Assembly: GCF_002797915.1 (NCBI RefSeq)
Contig: NZ_PGTY01000001.1
Span: 558,001-622,000 of the forward strand
DNA length: 64,000 nucleotides
From: Yoonia maricola
Lineage (GTDB): Bacteria > Pseudomonadota > Alphaproteobacteria > Rhodobacterales > Rhodobacteraceae
Direction: 5' to 3'
Part shown: positions 10,201 to 18,715 of the stretch, piece by piece
How the letters are laid out: each line of letters opens with the position of its first letter
Position numbering within the stretch: position 1 is the first letter of the stretch
Notes under the pieces: generated by a model
Seen by the model: the letters and a program-made list of their open reading frames with translations, nothing else
The model's database searches: none
Told to the model about the DNA's origin: nothing
Position numbers and translations under genes: made by a program

Positions 10201-11633
10201 GTGACGTCCCCGTCAACGGTCGTCACATTAGCCGGGTCTGTGCCTGCTGGTACCACAAGCGAGACCGTTTCAGCATCAAGCGGGACTTCGTCGCCCGTGC
10301 CATCGGTCCCCAGATCAGTATCGTTGCCCAGTACGTCAACAACGACGTCTGTTTCCGGCGCAGCGGGGGCTGGTGTATCGTCCGCGGCGGTTGGTGTTGT
10401 CGGTAACGCAACAACAGTTGTATTGCTGCCGTTGGCTTCAGTTGCATCAATCTCGGCACCGTCTGTGCCTTCGTTTTCGTCGGCCGTGTCGTTGTCAGAC
10501 ACATCCGTAACGGTATCGCCGTTTGGCAAAGTACCCGTGGACGTTACTGAGGTCGGCAGTGCGCCCACTGCATCCGCATTAATTTGCACAGTGTAAGTGA
10601 CTGTCAGCGTCTCACCCGTGTCCAGCGGTGTGGTGCCGGTAATCAGGTCATCATTCGCTGCCGTCCCGTCAAAGCCAGCATTCGCTATGCCAGCCGATGC
10701 GTTGTCAACCGTCACATCCGACAAGTTGGTGCCCAGCTGGGCGGCGTCTGCCAGAAGTGCCGTCAGATCAACATCGTCGAAGTTCAACTCACCAGAGTTT
10801 GTCAACGTGACGGTGTAGGTAACATCAACCGTGCCATCATCATTGATGGTATCCGAGATATCAGCCGACTGTGTCGTCGTCAGCTCGGGGAGCTGACACG
10901 CGTTATTTGTAGCAAATTCGATCAGGTTATTTTCATCGGTGGCAATATAGTGGAGATAGTATTCACCATCATTCGGGACCGTAAATGAAAGTGTGATACT
11001 CCATGCGGTTCCAACATTGACACCACCATCAGCCTCAAAATCTGTTGAGGTCCCACCGGGAGGACCTGCGTAGTAAGCAGGGGCCGTTTCAGACCCCGGA
11101 CCCTGATCGCGTCCAGGAAAACGGACAATTTGTTCATTGTTAGAATTAAAGACAGCAAAGACATGCCCGTCATTGCGCCCCGTATCCGTAAATGTGATCG
11201 TTTTCGTGGTACCCGGTTCGCCGATGAAATAACCGACGCCAGAGAAACGCTCGGAGTCTTCGGGCGAAGTCGACTCTGTTGGGAAATCACCGTCGTCGAG
11301 CGTGCCTACACTGGTACCCGCAACCGACGGAGTATACCACTGGTTGGTCCCCAGATCGGTTGTCGCAAAATTAAAAATAGCGGGCGTATTCGCGCCTGTT
11401 GTCAGAAAATTCTTTGCCGGATTATAGTTTGTTGGAATTTGGTTTGCAACATAGCCGTCTTCAATCAACCAATAATCCCAGTTCCAGGTACAGTTCGCTG
11501 CGGGGTTGGTTGGGGCACCTGGTACAGCCTGCGCTTGTGCGAACTGTGGTGTTGCGACACCCATCGAAATAGTAGCAATCCCAAGGGCTAACTGTCCAAG
11601 GCCAGCTCCTGCCCATAACGTCGTTTTCCTCAT
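7293..11633 (-). CDS. Giant exported repeat protein: Ig-like repeats, OmpA domain, C-terminal beta-barrel-like region
   Basis: About 1446 aa. The start at 11633 (MRKTTLWAGAG) is chosen over 11705 because it has a GGAAGGA ribosome site and opens a clean signal peptide ending AQAQA. Order: a PEP-like N-terminal domain (about 40-250); a DUF11-like repeat (about 255-400); a CshA/tandem-type repeat with DVLGNDTD and GTWTVNPTTGAITFAPEDGF (about 430-535); another DUF11-like block; two choice-of-anchor-D repeats (about 730-960); an OmpA/MotB peptidoglycan-binding domain (about 1010-1130: GHTDSDESDAYNLVLSQNR, NRRVEFIL); and a beta-rich C-terminus (about 1150-1446) ending FRW, as outer-membrane barrels do. 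It is very Asp/Thr-rich, hence acidic. The upstream repeats resemble adhesins; function is unknown. It lies inside the eroded island. Confidence 0.8.
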   Translation of the reverse strand: MRKTTLWAGAGLGQLALGIATISMGVATPQFAQAQAVPGAPTNPAANCTWNWDYWLIEDGYVANQIPTNYNPAKNFLTTGANTPAIFNFATTDLGTNQWYTPSVAGTSVGTLDDGDFPTESTSPEDSERFSGVGYFIGEPGTTKTITFTDTGRNDGHVFAVFNSNNEQIVRFPGRDQGPGSETAPAYYAGPPGGTSTDFEADGGVNVGTAWSITLSFTVPNDGEYYLHYIATDENNLIEFATNNACQLPELTTTQSADISDTINDDGTVDVTYTVTLTNSGELNFDDVDLTALLADAAQLGTNLSDVTVDNASAGIANAGFDGTAANDDLITGTTPLDTGETLTVTYTVQINADAVGALPTSVTSTGTLPNGDTVTDVSDNDTADENEGTDGAEIDATEANGSNTTVVALPTTPTAADDTPAPAAPETDVVVDVLGNDTDLGTDGTGDEVPLDAETVSLVVPAGTDPANVTTVDGDVTQLVVPDEGTWTVNPTTGAITFAPEDGFIGDPTPVDYTVEDDNGNLSNEATVTVTYTDPGPEIELVQTVTGISDTNGDGIFGNAGDTILYEYTAENTGDTGLADLVIDDNGLGDLNPAGVSFDDSGIENITLAPDDGPVVVATAEYIIQDGDTGDLETQPTITSTAVALDDAGDVVVDGGDTVPLFDENDDQLDPVTDDSDTGSEPEIPQGGADGSTAVPTAVDTPSTTDTDGTAGNDADEATVVTLPVIAPEISVETSNGDAPIADGGTDTQPPSVAGVEQTITYTITNDGFETLTLDDPVLEAGSTTNITNGDDGVVFGDLSATSLEPGETATFTVTYTPELDGAYDFDIVVPNNDAQDDEDESDYNIAVAGNSEGAPEIDVTSSVSGAMPDGGEDDVGEPIVGEEQTITYTVTNDGTDTLTLENPTISGETNLDGPVTVVNPDVLVLEPGETTTFTVTFTPLEEGEFGFDIVLPNDDADEAPYDIAVIGSASVFDQEALERVLSEDLQNTTELISRSASDISRRAADRLSGHACGQQISDKLSDHPIRFANDKFFIDEANQRILDEIAHLLNQCVSANFIVAGHTDSDESDAYNLVLSQNRVDAVQDALVARGISADRLQAQGFGESRPIATNATEEGQALNRRVEFILVGGDDVATGTGRCGEDSQTIRTLDGAAGNAGGSLTGRYGSEGYNCVTGAYQTLWADLSVIHTEDASTTGRLSFGGSRDRQANGRLFGQFIEGYVSKTDVVDEDVTGEITGVGVHGGLYGANRSEGGLLLSYYGSAAVGRHFFDVVAGTEVDGHYTYGGVFIGGAVGGERVYETLTLAPRVGVDLAYAVAVGSEISIDDVDLDIDPGRYGRIFVETDLTRSVQNGEVELTPRLFCAISGDEDADCGYGASLSYATLADDAQAVWDVMLGYDRIGDTHTTSLNLAHTTPVFDEWGVSRSSVGANINGSVDAAQTVEFRW

Positions 11634-12156
11634 AAACCTATCCTTCCGTCCAGACAGCCAACACGCCTGGCACAACCTTTGACATCCTCGCCACAACCAC
11701 TGCATCGACTGGTATTGCTTCGATGTTAGTTACAGCAGTGAAATTTTCTGAAGCCGCAAACCTCGGATCGCGACTCGGCAAACTGTACTGATCAGGGGAC
11801 ATTGCGGCGAGGGGGAAGAAACGCAATTTCACATCATTATTGGAAAACATTTCCTTAAGGGCAGGCAGACGGCGGAATCTGTTGTGAGAAGGGCATAGCC
11901 ACAGAGTTTCCAATGACCGCCATAAAATTGACATTTTTTTCTTAGGGCGATCAAATTTATACTATTGGCAAAATATGTGCCCTGTAGATCCGCTTCTTGC
12001 ACGGCTCATTTCCAAAAAATAAGAATTTTTGAGCAAATCTTGCCCTAAAAAACTTGAGAACGGCGGAGTAATGCTCGTCCATGCCCAGCGTGGTGGTTGT
12101 GATGCCGCAGGCGGCGTAATGGGCGTCTACTTTTGCCCTTCTATCTGATGTCAGGG
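11634..12156. other. Intergenic, comparatively AT-rich; no gene recognised
   Basis: This 520-bp gap separates the giant surface-protein gene from an IS21 remnant. It should hold the promoter of the minus-strand giant gene, but I could not pick a convincing -35/-10 pair. The 11940-12060 part is visibly richer in A/T than the surrounding genes. Short open frames here have no recognisable content. Confidence 0.5.
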
Positions 12157-12397
12157 GTGAGGGTTTTCACCGTGGAAGTTATATTTGAAGGTGCACCGCG
12201 CTCATTTTCGGGATGGTTTGAGCGGGCGGTGGGTTGCTCGCGATTTTGGGATCAACCTTCATAGCCTTCGGAAGATGTTGGCTTATTCTGAACCACCGGG
12301 GTATCGCCGGACGGGGCGGGTCAAGCGGCCTAAGCTTGTTCCCTATATTGACCAGATTGATCAATGGATGGCGGAGGGCAAGGTGCACTACTATTAA
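12157..12397 (+). pseudogene. Truncated, frameshifted IS21-family transposase (istA) remnant
   Basis: The frame from 12185 reads ...HFRDGLSGRWVARDFGI, then SLRKMLAYSEPPGYRR and RVKRPKLVPYIDQIDQWM. This is the N-terminal helix-turn-helix region of IS21 IstA, where KML-SEPPGYRR and KRPKL are characteristic. The first residues (VRVFTVEV, from a GTG at 12157) are in a different frame, so a small indel lies between about 12175 and 12190. After 70 residues the frame ends. The DDE catalytic core and the istB helper gene are missing. An intact IstA is about 500 aa. Confidence 0.75.
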
Positions 12398-12635
12398 TTG
12401 ATTGACTGAGTCACGCCGTTTCTGGCCATATCTATTGGCTTGCTTGGTGGTTTCTTCGAGGTGTATTCTCGGCTTTGTGTAATGTGCCTATTTAAGATTA
12501 GATATTTAATAGTTTGGTCTGGGATTGTCTTTCCGCACAGTGTTACCTGACCGACTGATTTAAAGAATTCATATGAATGTTGGCTTCGCGACCCTATTGG
12601 ACCCGCCATAAATAATTGATTAGAGAACGGTGCCC

Positions 12636-13299
12636 GTGAACATTATTAAGCGGATGATCAATCGCATTTTCGGTGAATTTCGTATTGGCTCCGACGGTTT
12701 TTCGGAGGCCCCCAACGTGAAGAAACTGATGATGACCTGCTGATCGTCGTCATTGGCGAGACCCATGATAATCCCGGTGAGTTCATCGATATGGATATAT
12801 ACCGAGTAGGTGGAATGGACCGGAGCAGCAGGCTAAGTGCTTTTTGCGCGGATCGAAGATGAGTTTGACCGCAAATTTGAAGAGGCCATTAATGGACCCA
12901 GTGCCGATTTGCCTTCATTTGTGACGGCAGTAGGTACAAACATCGTCCCACTGATCCCTTGGATGATAGAAGCTTTCTTTTCGGAAAAACCATTGATTGA
13001 TATCATTGAGGCATGGAGAGACATCGACAAGAAAGTGACATCGTTTTCTACGCATTCCGTTCTTTTAGATCACAATGGGGCGGCCGCTCTTGCTGTGGAT
13101 GCAGTCTTTGAGGAGCTAGGCGGCATTCCAAAATCATAGTCTTGCACGGCTACACACCAGGATATCACTATACGGACAGCGAACCAGCCCTACCTACCGA
13201 GATTGAAGATCGCCCGCCGTTACTAAATCTCGTTATGGTCCGCGAAGTATTGAGGCTGACGGTGTACGTTTTCTTATCGTTATGTCTGGCAAAAAATGA
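12636..13299 (+). pseudogene. Multiply frameshifted gene of unknown family (~220 aa original)
   Basis: Reading successive frames gives a continuous, protein-like sequence. VNIIKRMINRIFGEFRIGSD starts at the GTG 12636. EETDDDLLIVVIGETHDNPG follows in another frame (from about 12719). Then comes a 100-codon stretch FARIEDEFDRKFEEAING...FEELGGIPK (12837-13139). A shift at about 13130 gives IIVLHGYTPGYHYTDSEPA...MVREVL, and a last shift near 13250 gives EADGVRFLIVMSGKK followed by a stop at 13297. Relative to the start the frames run 0, 2, 0, 2, 1. No family is recognised. I infer a decayed gene rather than several short genes. It lies between an IS21 remnant and ldhA. Confidence 0.55.
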
Positions 13300-13437
13300 A
13301 GATCAGTCGTGTCGAGTTGGTTGGGATGTGTTGGAGCGCTAACGATGCATGCCAATCCCGAAGAGATTGGACTGCGTGCTGCAGGAGTTTGCCCACTCAC
13401 CGACTATCGGAGCCATTTTGGGGCATGAACACGCCCG

Positions 13438-14439
13438 TTATATGCTGCCCGGTATCGGCACCTCATGGAGGGGTGCCCCGTCGCGTTCGAATGCTGTGAT
13501 ATTGGCGATTGTGGTTTCGGCGATTGCCGTCAATGCTTCGCGGGTAAAGAACCCCTGATGGCCAGTGATCAGTACGTTTGGGAAGGTCAGAAGGCGCGCA
13601 AACACATCGTCACGGATGAAGGTTTGTGAGAAGTCTTCAAAAAACAGATCAGCCTCTTCTTCGTAGACATCCAGACCAACGCTGCCCACTGCTCCATTCT
13701 TGAGCCCAGCAATCAAAGCGGATGCATCCACAACGGCGCCGCGGCTTGTGTTGATCAACATTACCCCCGGTTTCATCTGCGCGATTGCGTCTGCGTCGAT
13801 CAGGTGATGTGTCTGCGGTGTCAGCGGGCATTGCAGGGTGATTACATCGCTCATGGCCAAGAGTTCACCAAGATCAACATAACGTACGCCCAGATCGACG
13901 CAGGTTGGGTTTTTATAAGGATCAAAAGCAATCATATCGCATCCAAAACCCTTCAGGATCTGGGCGACAATCTCTCCTATTTTTCCGGTGCCGATGATCC
14001 CGACGGTCTTGCCGTAAAGATCGAACCCCAACAAACCATCAAGCGAGAAATTGCCGTCGCGCACACGGTTGTAGGCGCGGTGTAGTCGCCGGTTCAGTGT
14101 GAGGATCAGCGCTATGGTATGTTCGGCCACAGCATGTGGCGAGTAGGCCGGCACGCGGGCCACTGTGATGCCGGCATTCTGTGCTGCCCCAAGATCAATG
14201 TGGTTGAAACCGGCCGAGCGTAATGCGACCAGCCGCGTACCGGCCTGTGCAAGTTGTGTGATCACGTCAGCGCAGAGGTCATCATTGACGAAGGCGCAAA
14301 CCGCTTCACTGCCTTGCGCCAGCGCCGCTGTCTGATGCGACAGGCGGACATCGAGAAATGTAAGCGCGTGCGTGTTGTTGTTGGCCGCGTTCAGAAACGC
14401 TTCGTCATAGGGTTTCGTGCTAAAGACAGTTACTTTCAT
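13438..14439 (-). CDS. ldhA: 2-hydroxyacid dehydrogenase, D-lactate dehydrogenase (LdhA) type
   Basis: A 333-aa NAD-dependent D-isomer 2-hydroxyacid dehydrogenase. The Rossmann motif [14 protein letters not shown] lies near residue 147. The catalytic triad segments are [13 protein letters not shown] (Arg), GLDVYEEE (Glu) and the [10 protein letters not shown] segment (His). [11 protein letters not shown] and GHQGFFT are typical of fermentative LdhA enzymes interconverting pyruvate and D-lactate, as opposed to the SerA or GhrA types. It runs toward the decayed region and stands alone, 116 bp from the stop of puuD on the same strand. Confidence 0.88.
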   Translation of the reverse strand: MKVTVFSTKPYDEAFLNAANNNTHALTFLDVRLSHQTAALAQGSEAVCAFVNDDLCADVITQLAQAGTRLVALRSAGFNHIDLGAAQNAGITVARVPAYSPHAVAEHTIALILTLNRRLHRAYNRVRDGNFSLDGLLGFDLYGKTVGIIGTGKIGEIVAQILKGFGCDMIAFDPYKNPTCVDLGVRYVDLGELLAMSDVITLQCPLTPQTHHLIDADAIAQMKPGVMLINTSRGAVVDASALIAGLKNGAVGSVGLDVYEEEADLFFEDFSQTFIRDDVFARLLTFPNVLITGHQGFFTREALTAIAETTIANITAFERDGAPLHEVPIPGSI

Positions 14440-14554
14440 CGGCGTTCATACCTTGTGCAGCGCCGCCTAGCGTCGCAGTATTGCCAAGCTGGAGGGTGGA
14501 TACCTTTACTGAACAGGTTAGGATTGTGCAGCGCGGTCGTAAACTGTTGAATGC

Positions 14555-15790
14555 TTACTCCCCATTTCGGACCTCGCGTACCCAGGTCACAAGTGTTGAA
14601 CGGGCGTCTGCGTCCATCTGCACAGCATTGGGTGGCGGCATGGCGTGGCTGACGCCTGCCTGCAGATAGATAGCGCTTGCGTGGCGGGCTACATCGCTGC
14701 GGGTCTCAAGGTAGACCCCTTTGGGTGCCCATTGCATGTTTCCCCAAACGGGTTCGCGCGCGTGGCACATGGAACAGCTTCCGATCACGGTGTCATAGGC
14801 CGCATCAAAGCTGGGCACAGATGCAAACCTCTGCTCGTAGGGCGTCAGTGCCCGCGCTTCTGCTTCTTGCCATGTATCGCCGGTGCGTACTGTGGACAGC
14901 CACGCGATCAACAGCATAAGCAGCACTGTCACGGCCCATGTCCAATGTGGCCCTTTGCCGGTTTTGTGCATCGTGTTGAAATAATGCCGGATCGTGACGC
15001 CCGTGAGAAAAATCAGACTTGCGATGATCCAGGCGTATTCGGTGCCAAAGGCGAGCGGGTAGTGGTTCGACAGCATCAGGAACACGACCGGCAGCGTAAG
15101 ATAGTTGTTATGGGTCGACCGCACCTTGGCGATTTTCCCGTATTTGGCATCTGGCGTGCGGCCGGCTTTAAGATCGGCCACAACGATCCGCTGGTTGGGC
15201 ATGATCTGGAAGAACACATTGGCCGTCATGATGGTTGCCGTGAAAGCACCCAGATGCAGTAATGCGGCGCGGCCGGTGAAAATCTGGTTATACCCCCATG
15301 ACATCACCACAAGGATCACAAACAGGAGGAGCATCAGAAGGGTCGGTTGCTCGCTCAGTTTTGATTTGCACATGGCGTCATAAAGCAGCCAGCCAATCGT
15401 CAGCGACCCGCCAGAGATCAGGATACCCTGCCAAAGCGAAAGATCAGCTTTCGTCGGATCCAGCAGATAGAGTTCACCGCCCACCCAATAGACGATCATC
15501 AAAAGCGCGGCACCTGACAGCCATGTCGCGTAGCTTTGCCATTTATGCCACGTCAGATGTTCGGGCATCTGTGCGGGCGCAACCATATATTTGGTGGTGT
15601 GATAAAACCCGCCACCGTGGACTTCCCATTCTTCGCCAGAGGCCCCTTCAGGCATGTGTTCCGCAGGTTTCAGCATCAAATCGAGCGCGATGAAATAGAA
15701 CGAAGCGCCAATCCACGCCATCGCGGTGATGACGTGTAGCCAACGCACGGAAAAAGCGATCCAATCCCATAAAATAGCAAGATCATACAT
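14555..15790 (-). CDS. puuD: Membrane urate oxidase PuuD with cytochrome c domain
   Basis: A 411-aa inner-membrane protein with about eight transmembrane helices from residue 12 to about 310 and a C-terminal periplasmic cytochrome c domain. The haem site CSMCH is near residue 338 and a candidate distal Met is in SHAMPP. PuuD oxidises urate to 5-hydroxyisourate and passes electrons to the respiratory chain, replacing soluble uricase. The product feeds UraH, encoded 1 kb away. The gene is divergent from a LysR regulator with a 101-bp shared promoter region, so regulation by that protein is likely. Confidence 0.92.
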   Translation of the reverse strand: MYDLAILWDWIAFSVRWLHVITAMAWIGASFYFIALDLMLKPAEHMPEGASGEEWEVHGGGFYHTTKYMVAPAQMPEHLTWHKWQSYATWLSGAALLMIVYWVGGELYLLDPTKADLSLWQGILISGGSLTIGWLLYDAMCKSKLSEQPTLLMLLLFVILVVMSWGYNQIFTGRAALLHLGAFTATIMTANVFFQIMPNQRIVVADLKAGRTPDAKYGKIAKVRSTHNNYLTLPVVFLMLSNHYPLAFGTEYAWIIASLIFLTGVTIRHYFNTMHKTGKGPHWTWAVTVLLMLLIAWLSTVRTGDTWQEAEARALTPYEQRFASVPSFDAAYDTVIGSCSMCHAREPVWGNMQWAPKGVYLETRSDVARHASAIYLQAGVSHAMPPPNAVQMDADARSTLVTWVREVRNGE

Positions 15791-15891
15791 GACGCGTTCC
15801 CGGTTGGTGTGTCTTTTGCCCTATCCTATGCGAGGGCCAATTGTTCTGCTATTGCTTCTAGGCGTCAAACAGTATCAAAAAAACCAAGCAA

Positions 15892-16812
15892 ATGTCCTAT
15901 CTCGATAATATCCGTACCTTCGTCCGTGTCTACGAGTTGGGCAATATGTCTGCTGCCGCCCGCGATCTACGGATTTCACCGGCTGTGACATCTGCGCGCG
16001 TTTCACAGTTGGAAGCGCATCTGAACGTACGCCTGTTCCAACGCACCACCCGAAGCCTGACCCCGACCGAACAGGGACGGGCCTTTTACGGTGGTGCCTG
16101 CGCGATTTTGGAAACCGTGGCATATGCCGAAACACAGGTGGTCGATATCACCGAAAACCCAAGGGGTTCGCTGTTTGTCGCAGCGCCCTTGGGCGTGGGG
16201 CGGCGATTAATTGCGCCGCATGTGCCGGCATTTCTTAGGCTTTATCCGCAGATTACGCTGCGTCTGCGCTTGACTGATCGCACCGTGGATCTGACAACCG
16301 AGGGGCTTGATCTAGCGTTTTTTCTGGGTGAGCCAGAGGACAGCAATCTGCAGATGCGCAAAATTGCGGATGTGGAACGTATCCTGTGTGCTTCACCCGA
16401 TTATATCGGGGCGCGGGGCAACCCGGCCTCTGGCGCTGATCTGATTGCTGATAAACACGAATGTCTAAATCTGCGGTTTCCGGGTGCGACCGAGTTTCAG
16501 TGGCGCCTGATGACGCCCGATGGCCCCAAGAGGTTTCGCGTGCAGGGGCGCTATGAATCCGATGACGGCGATGTGCTGACGGATTGGGCGTTGGGCGGGA
16601 ACGGCATCGCGCTCAAGCCAGTGTTTGAGGTGGCCGAGCATTTGAAAGCCGGACGCCTTTTGCCCGTTGCAACGCAAACACCGCCTGTTCCCATTCAGAT
16701 GGCATGCCTCTTTACCCACCGCAGGCGGCAAGACCCCAAGACGCGGCTTTTCATGGATTTCGTGATCGACCGGATCAGCGCTGTGGTGCGCGGCGATCAG
16801 GAACCCCGATAG
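15892..16812 (+). CDS. LysR-family transcriptional regulator, probable regulator of the urate genes
   Basis: A 306-aa LTTR. The N-terminal winged helix-turn-helix (about 1-60) contains NMSAAARDLRISPAVTSARV and RLFQRTTRSLTPTEQG, and a periplasmic-binding-like effector domain (about 90-295) follows. It resembles the CrgA/DmlR-like branch. It is transcribed away from puuD and runs convergently into uraH, whose end it overlaps by 16 bp. Position argues for control of urate catabolism, with a pathway intermediate as effector. The effector itself cannot be read from sequence. Confidence 0.88.
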   Translation: MSYLDNIRTFVRVYELGNMSAAARDLRISPAVTSARVSQLEAHLNVRLFQRTTRSLTPTEQGRAFYGGACAILETVAYAETQVVDITENPRGSLFVAAPLGVGRRLIAPHVPAFLRLYPQITLRLRLTDRTVDLTTEGLDLAFFLGEPEDSNLQMRKIADVERILCASPDYIGARGNPASGADLIADKHECLNLRFPGATEFQWRLMTPDGPKRFRVQGRYESDDGDVLTDWALGGNGIALKPVFEVAEHLKAGRLLPVATQTPPVPIQMACLFTHRRRQDPKTRLFMDFVIDRISAVVRGDQEPR

Positions 16813-17150
16813 GTGGAATAGCCAAAGGGTGAAAGCAGCAAAGGCACATGGTAATGCGTGGCCTCTGACATGCCAAAGCGGATCGGGATCAGATCAAGGA
16901 AACGCGGGTCCTCAGCCGGTGTGCCACTTGCATCAAGATAGGCTCCTGCGTGAAACACCAATTCATACGTGCCGATTGCAAAGCGATCTGCAGGGAGGAT
17001 TTGTTCATCCGTGCGTCCGTCACCATTTGTCACAAGGGTCTTCACATGCGTCCGGCTTTCGCCTTTGATGGCAAAGAGCTCAATCTTGAGGCCCTGTGCA
17101 GGACAACCGCGCGCAGTGTCCAGAACATGTGTTGTCAGATAGCCGCTCAT
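16797..17150 (-). CDS. uraH: 5-hydroxyisourate hydrolase (transthyretin-like)
   Basis: A 117-aa transthyretin-related protein that hydrolyses 5-hydroxyisourate to OHCU. Diagnostic features are the N-terminal TTHVLD with the catalytic His, Arg in the QILPAD region, and the C-terminal YRGS tetrapeptide, the signature separating HIU hydrolases from vertebrate transthyretin. I chose the ATG at 17150 (MSGYLTTHVLD) because of an AAGGAG ribosome site and family length; a longer frame to 17258 is not needed. It is divergent from puuE-uraD. Confidence 0.93.
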   Translation of the reverse strand: MSGYLTTHVLDTARGCPAQGLKIELFAIKGESRTHVKTLVTNGDGRTDEQILPADRFAIGTYELVFHAGAYLDASGTPAEDPRFLDLIPIRFGMSEATHYHVPLLLSPFGYSTYRGS

Positions 17151-17305
17151 GAGGTTGCTCCTTTGTCTTGCTGGCTGCTTAGTGCCAGAAAGATATCTGG
17201 ATCGCAAAGCGATCACACAAGATGCACTTTCGCATGTTTTTTGAAGAACACGGTGCATTCTTTGCTTTATAAAAGGGTGAACACTTCAAAAAGGAATCCC
17301 CCCGC

Positions 17306-18715
17306 GTGACCCGCTACCCTCGTGATATGACCGGATACGGTGCCAATCCCCCCGCCGCCCAGTGGCCGAATGGTGCCAAGATCGCTGTTCAGATTGTGCT
17401 GAACTATGAAGAAGGCGGGGAAAACAATATCTTACACGGCGATCATGCGTCAGAGGCTTTCTTGTCCGAGATCACAGGTGCAGCACCTTGGCCGGGGCAG
17501 CGCCATTGGAATATGGAATCGCTTTATGAATACGGATCACGTGCTGGGTTCTGGCGCCTGCATCGTTTGATGGCCGCTTTGCCTGTGACTGTTTACGGGG
17601 TCGCCACCGCCTTGGCCCGTGCCCCGGAACAGGTTGCGGCGATGAAAGCTGTTGGTTGGGAAATTGCCAGTCACGGTCTGAAGTGGGTCGAACACAAGGA
17701 CATGCCCGAGAATGTGGAGCGCGCGCAGATGGCTGAGGCCATTCGCTTGCATACCGAAGTCACAGGTGTGGGCCCGCGCGGTTGGTACACAGGTCGTTGT
17801 TCCAACAATACGGTGCGTCTGGCTGCGGAGACAGGGCAGTTTGCCTATGTCGCTGATAGCTATGCTGATGATCTGCCCTATTGGATGCGCTTTGGGCGCA
17901 CCGATCAGCTGATCGTGCCTTACACGATGGACTGCAATGACATGCGTTTCGCCATTCAGGCGGGTTTTACCAATGGTGATCAGTTCGAAAGCTATCTGCG
18001 CGACAGTTTTGACTATCTTTATGCCGAAGGGCAGGTGGGTGCGCCCAAGATGCTATCGATTGGCCTGCATTGCCGCTTGATGGGGCGTCCGGGGCGTGCG
18101 GCGGCTTTGGCGCGGGTGATTGACTATATGAAGTCGCATGACGACGTCTGGTTCGCGACACGGCTTGAGATCGCAGAGCATTGGGCACAGGTGCATCCTG
18201 TGACCACGCAGATGCGGCCTTCGGAGATGGATCGCGCGGCTTTTGTCACAGAATTTGGTGGTATCTTTGAACATAGCCCGTGGATTGCGGAAGGCGCGCA
18301 TGGCTTGGCTTTAGGTCTAACGCACGACACCGCCCAAGGCGTACACAGCGCACTTGCCCGCGTGTTTCGATCCGCCTCTGATGATCAGCGCCTTGGCGTC
18401 TTGCGCGCGCACCCTGATCTGGCTGGCAAGCTGGCCGCCGCAGGCAAGCTGACCGCCGAAAGCAAGGCAGAGCAGACGGGTGCAGGTCTTGATCTTTTGA
18501 CCGATGATGAGCGCGAGACCTTCCAGACCCTTAACGCGCAATACGTCGCGAAACACGGATTTCCGTTTATCATTGCGGTGAAAGACAATGACAAAGCCTC
18601 TATCCTGGCTGCGTTTCACGCGCGCATCGAAAACGACCGCGACACCGAATTTGCCGAGGCTTGCCGTCAGGTAGAACGCATCGCCGAGCTGCGTTTGATC
18701 GAGAAGATGGCCTGA
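17306..18715 (+). CDS. puuE-uraD: Bifunctional allantoinase (PuuE) - OHCU decarboxylase (UraD) fusion
   Basis: A 469-aa fusion. Residues about 1-300 form a cofactor-type NodB/polysaccharide-deacetylase-fold allantoinase (PuuE: YPRDMTGYG, NYEEGGEN, EIASHGLKW) that opens allantoin to allantoate. Residues about 308-469 are OHCU decarboxylase (FGGIFEHSPWIAE, LRAHPDLAGKLA, LNAQYVAKHGFPFIIAVK), which makes S-allantoin. The domain order places the later enzyme first. The start is a GTG at 17306 preceded by AAGGAA. Its TGA overlaps the allA ATG by one base. Such fusions are known in Rhodobacteraceae. The two activities channel OHCU to allantoate in one polypeptide. Confidence 0.92.
   Translation: MTRYPRDMTGYGANPPAAQWPNGAKIAVQIVLNYEEGGENNILHGDHASEAFLSEITGAAPWPGQRHWNMESLYEYGSRAGFWRLHRLMAALPVTVYGVATALARAPEQVAAMKAVGWEIASHGLKWVEHKDMPENVERAQMAEAIRLHTEVTGVGPRGWYTGRCSNNTVRLAAETGQFAYVADSYADDLPYWMRFGRTDQLIVPYTMDCNDMRFAIQAGFTNGDQFESYLRDSFDYLYAEGQVGAPKMLSIGLHCRLMGRPGRAAALARVIDYMKSHDDVWFATRLEIAEHWAQVHPVTTQMRPSEMDRAAFVTEFGGIFEHSPWIAEGAHGLALGLTHDTAQGVHSALARVFRSASDDQRLGVLRAHPDLAGKLAAAGKLTAESKAEQTGAGLDLLTDDERETFQTLNAQYVAKHGFPFIIAVKDNDKASILAAFHARIENDRDTEFAEACRQVERIAELRLIEKMA

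Noticed and set aside
11638..11934. 98-aa minus-strand open frame across the upstream region of the giant gene
   Set aside because: No family content and no ribosome site, and it overlaps the upstream region and first codons of the giant surface-protein gene; probably chance.
6807..13437. Direct repeat of the tRNA-Ser 3' end (att site) at the right end of the island
   Set aside because: I looked for the T-arm/CCA segment downstream and found no convincing second copy, so the right boundary stays undefined.
13349..13558. Short plus-strand frame at the right end of the island, with a HEHARYMLP stretch
   Set aside because: It resembles an integrase end only loosely, overlaps ldhA and has no ribosome site.
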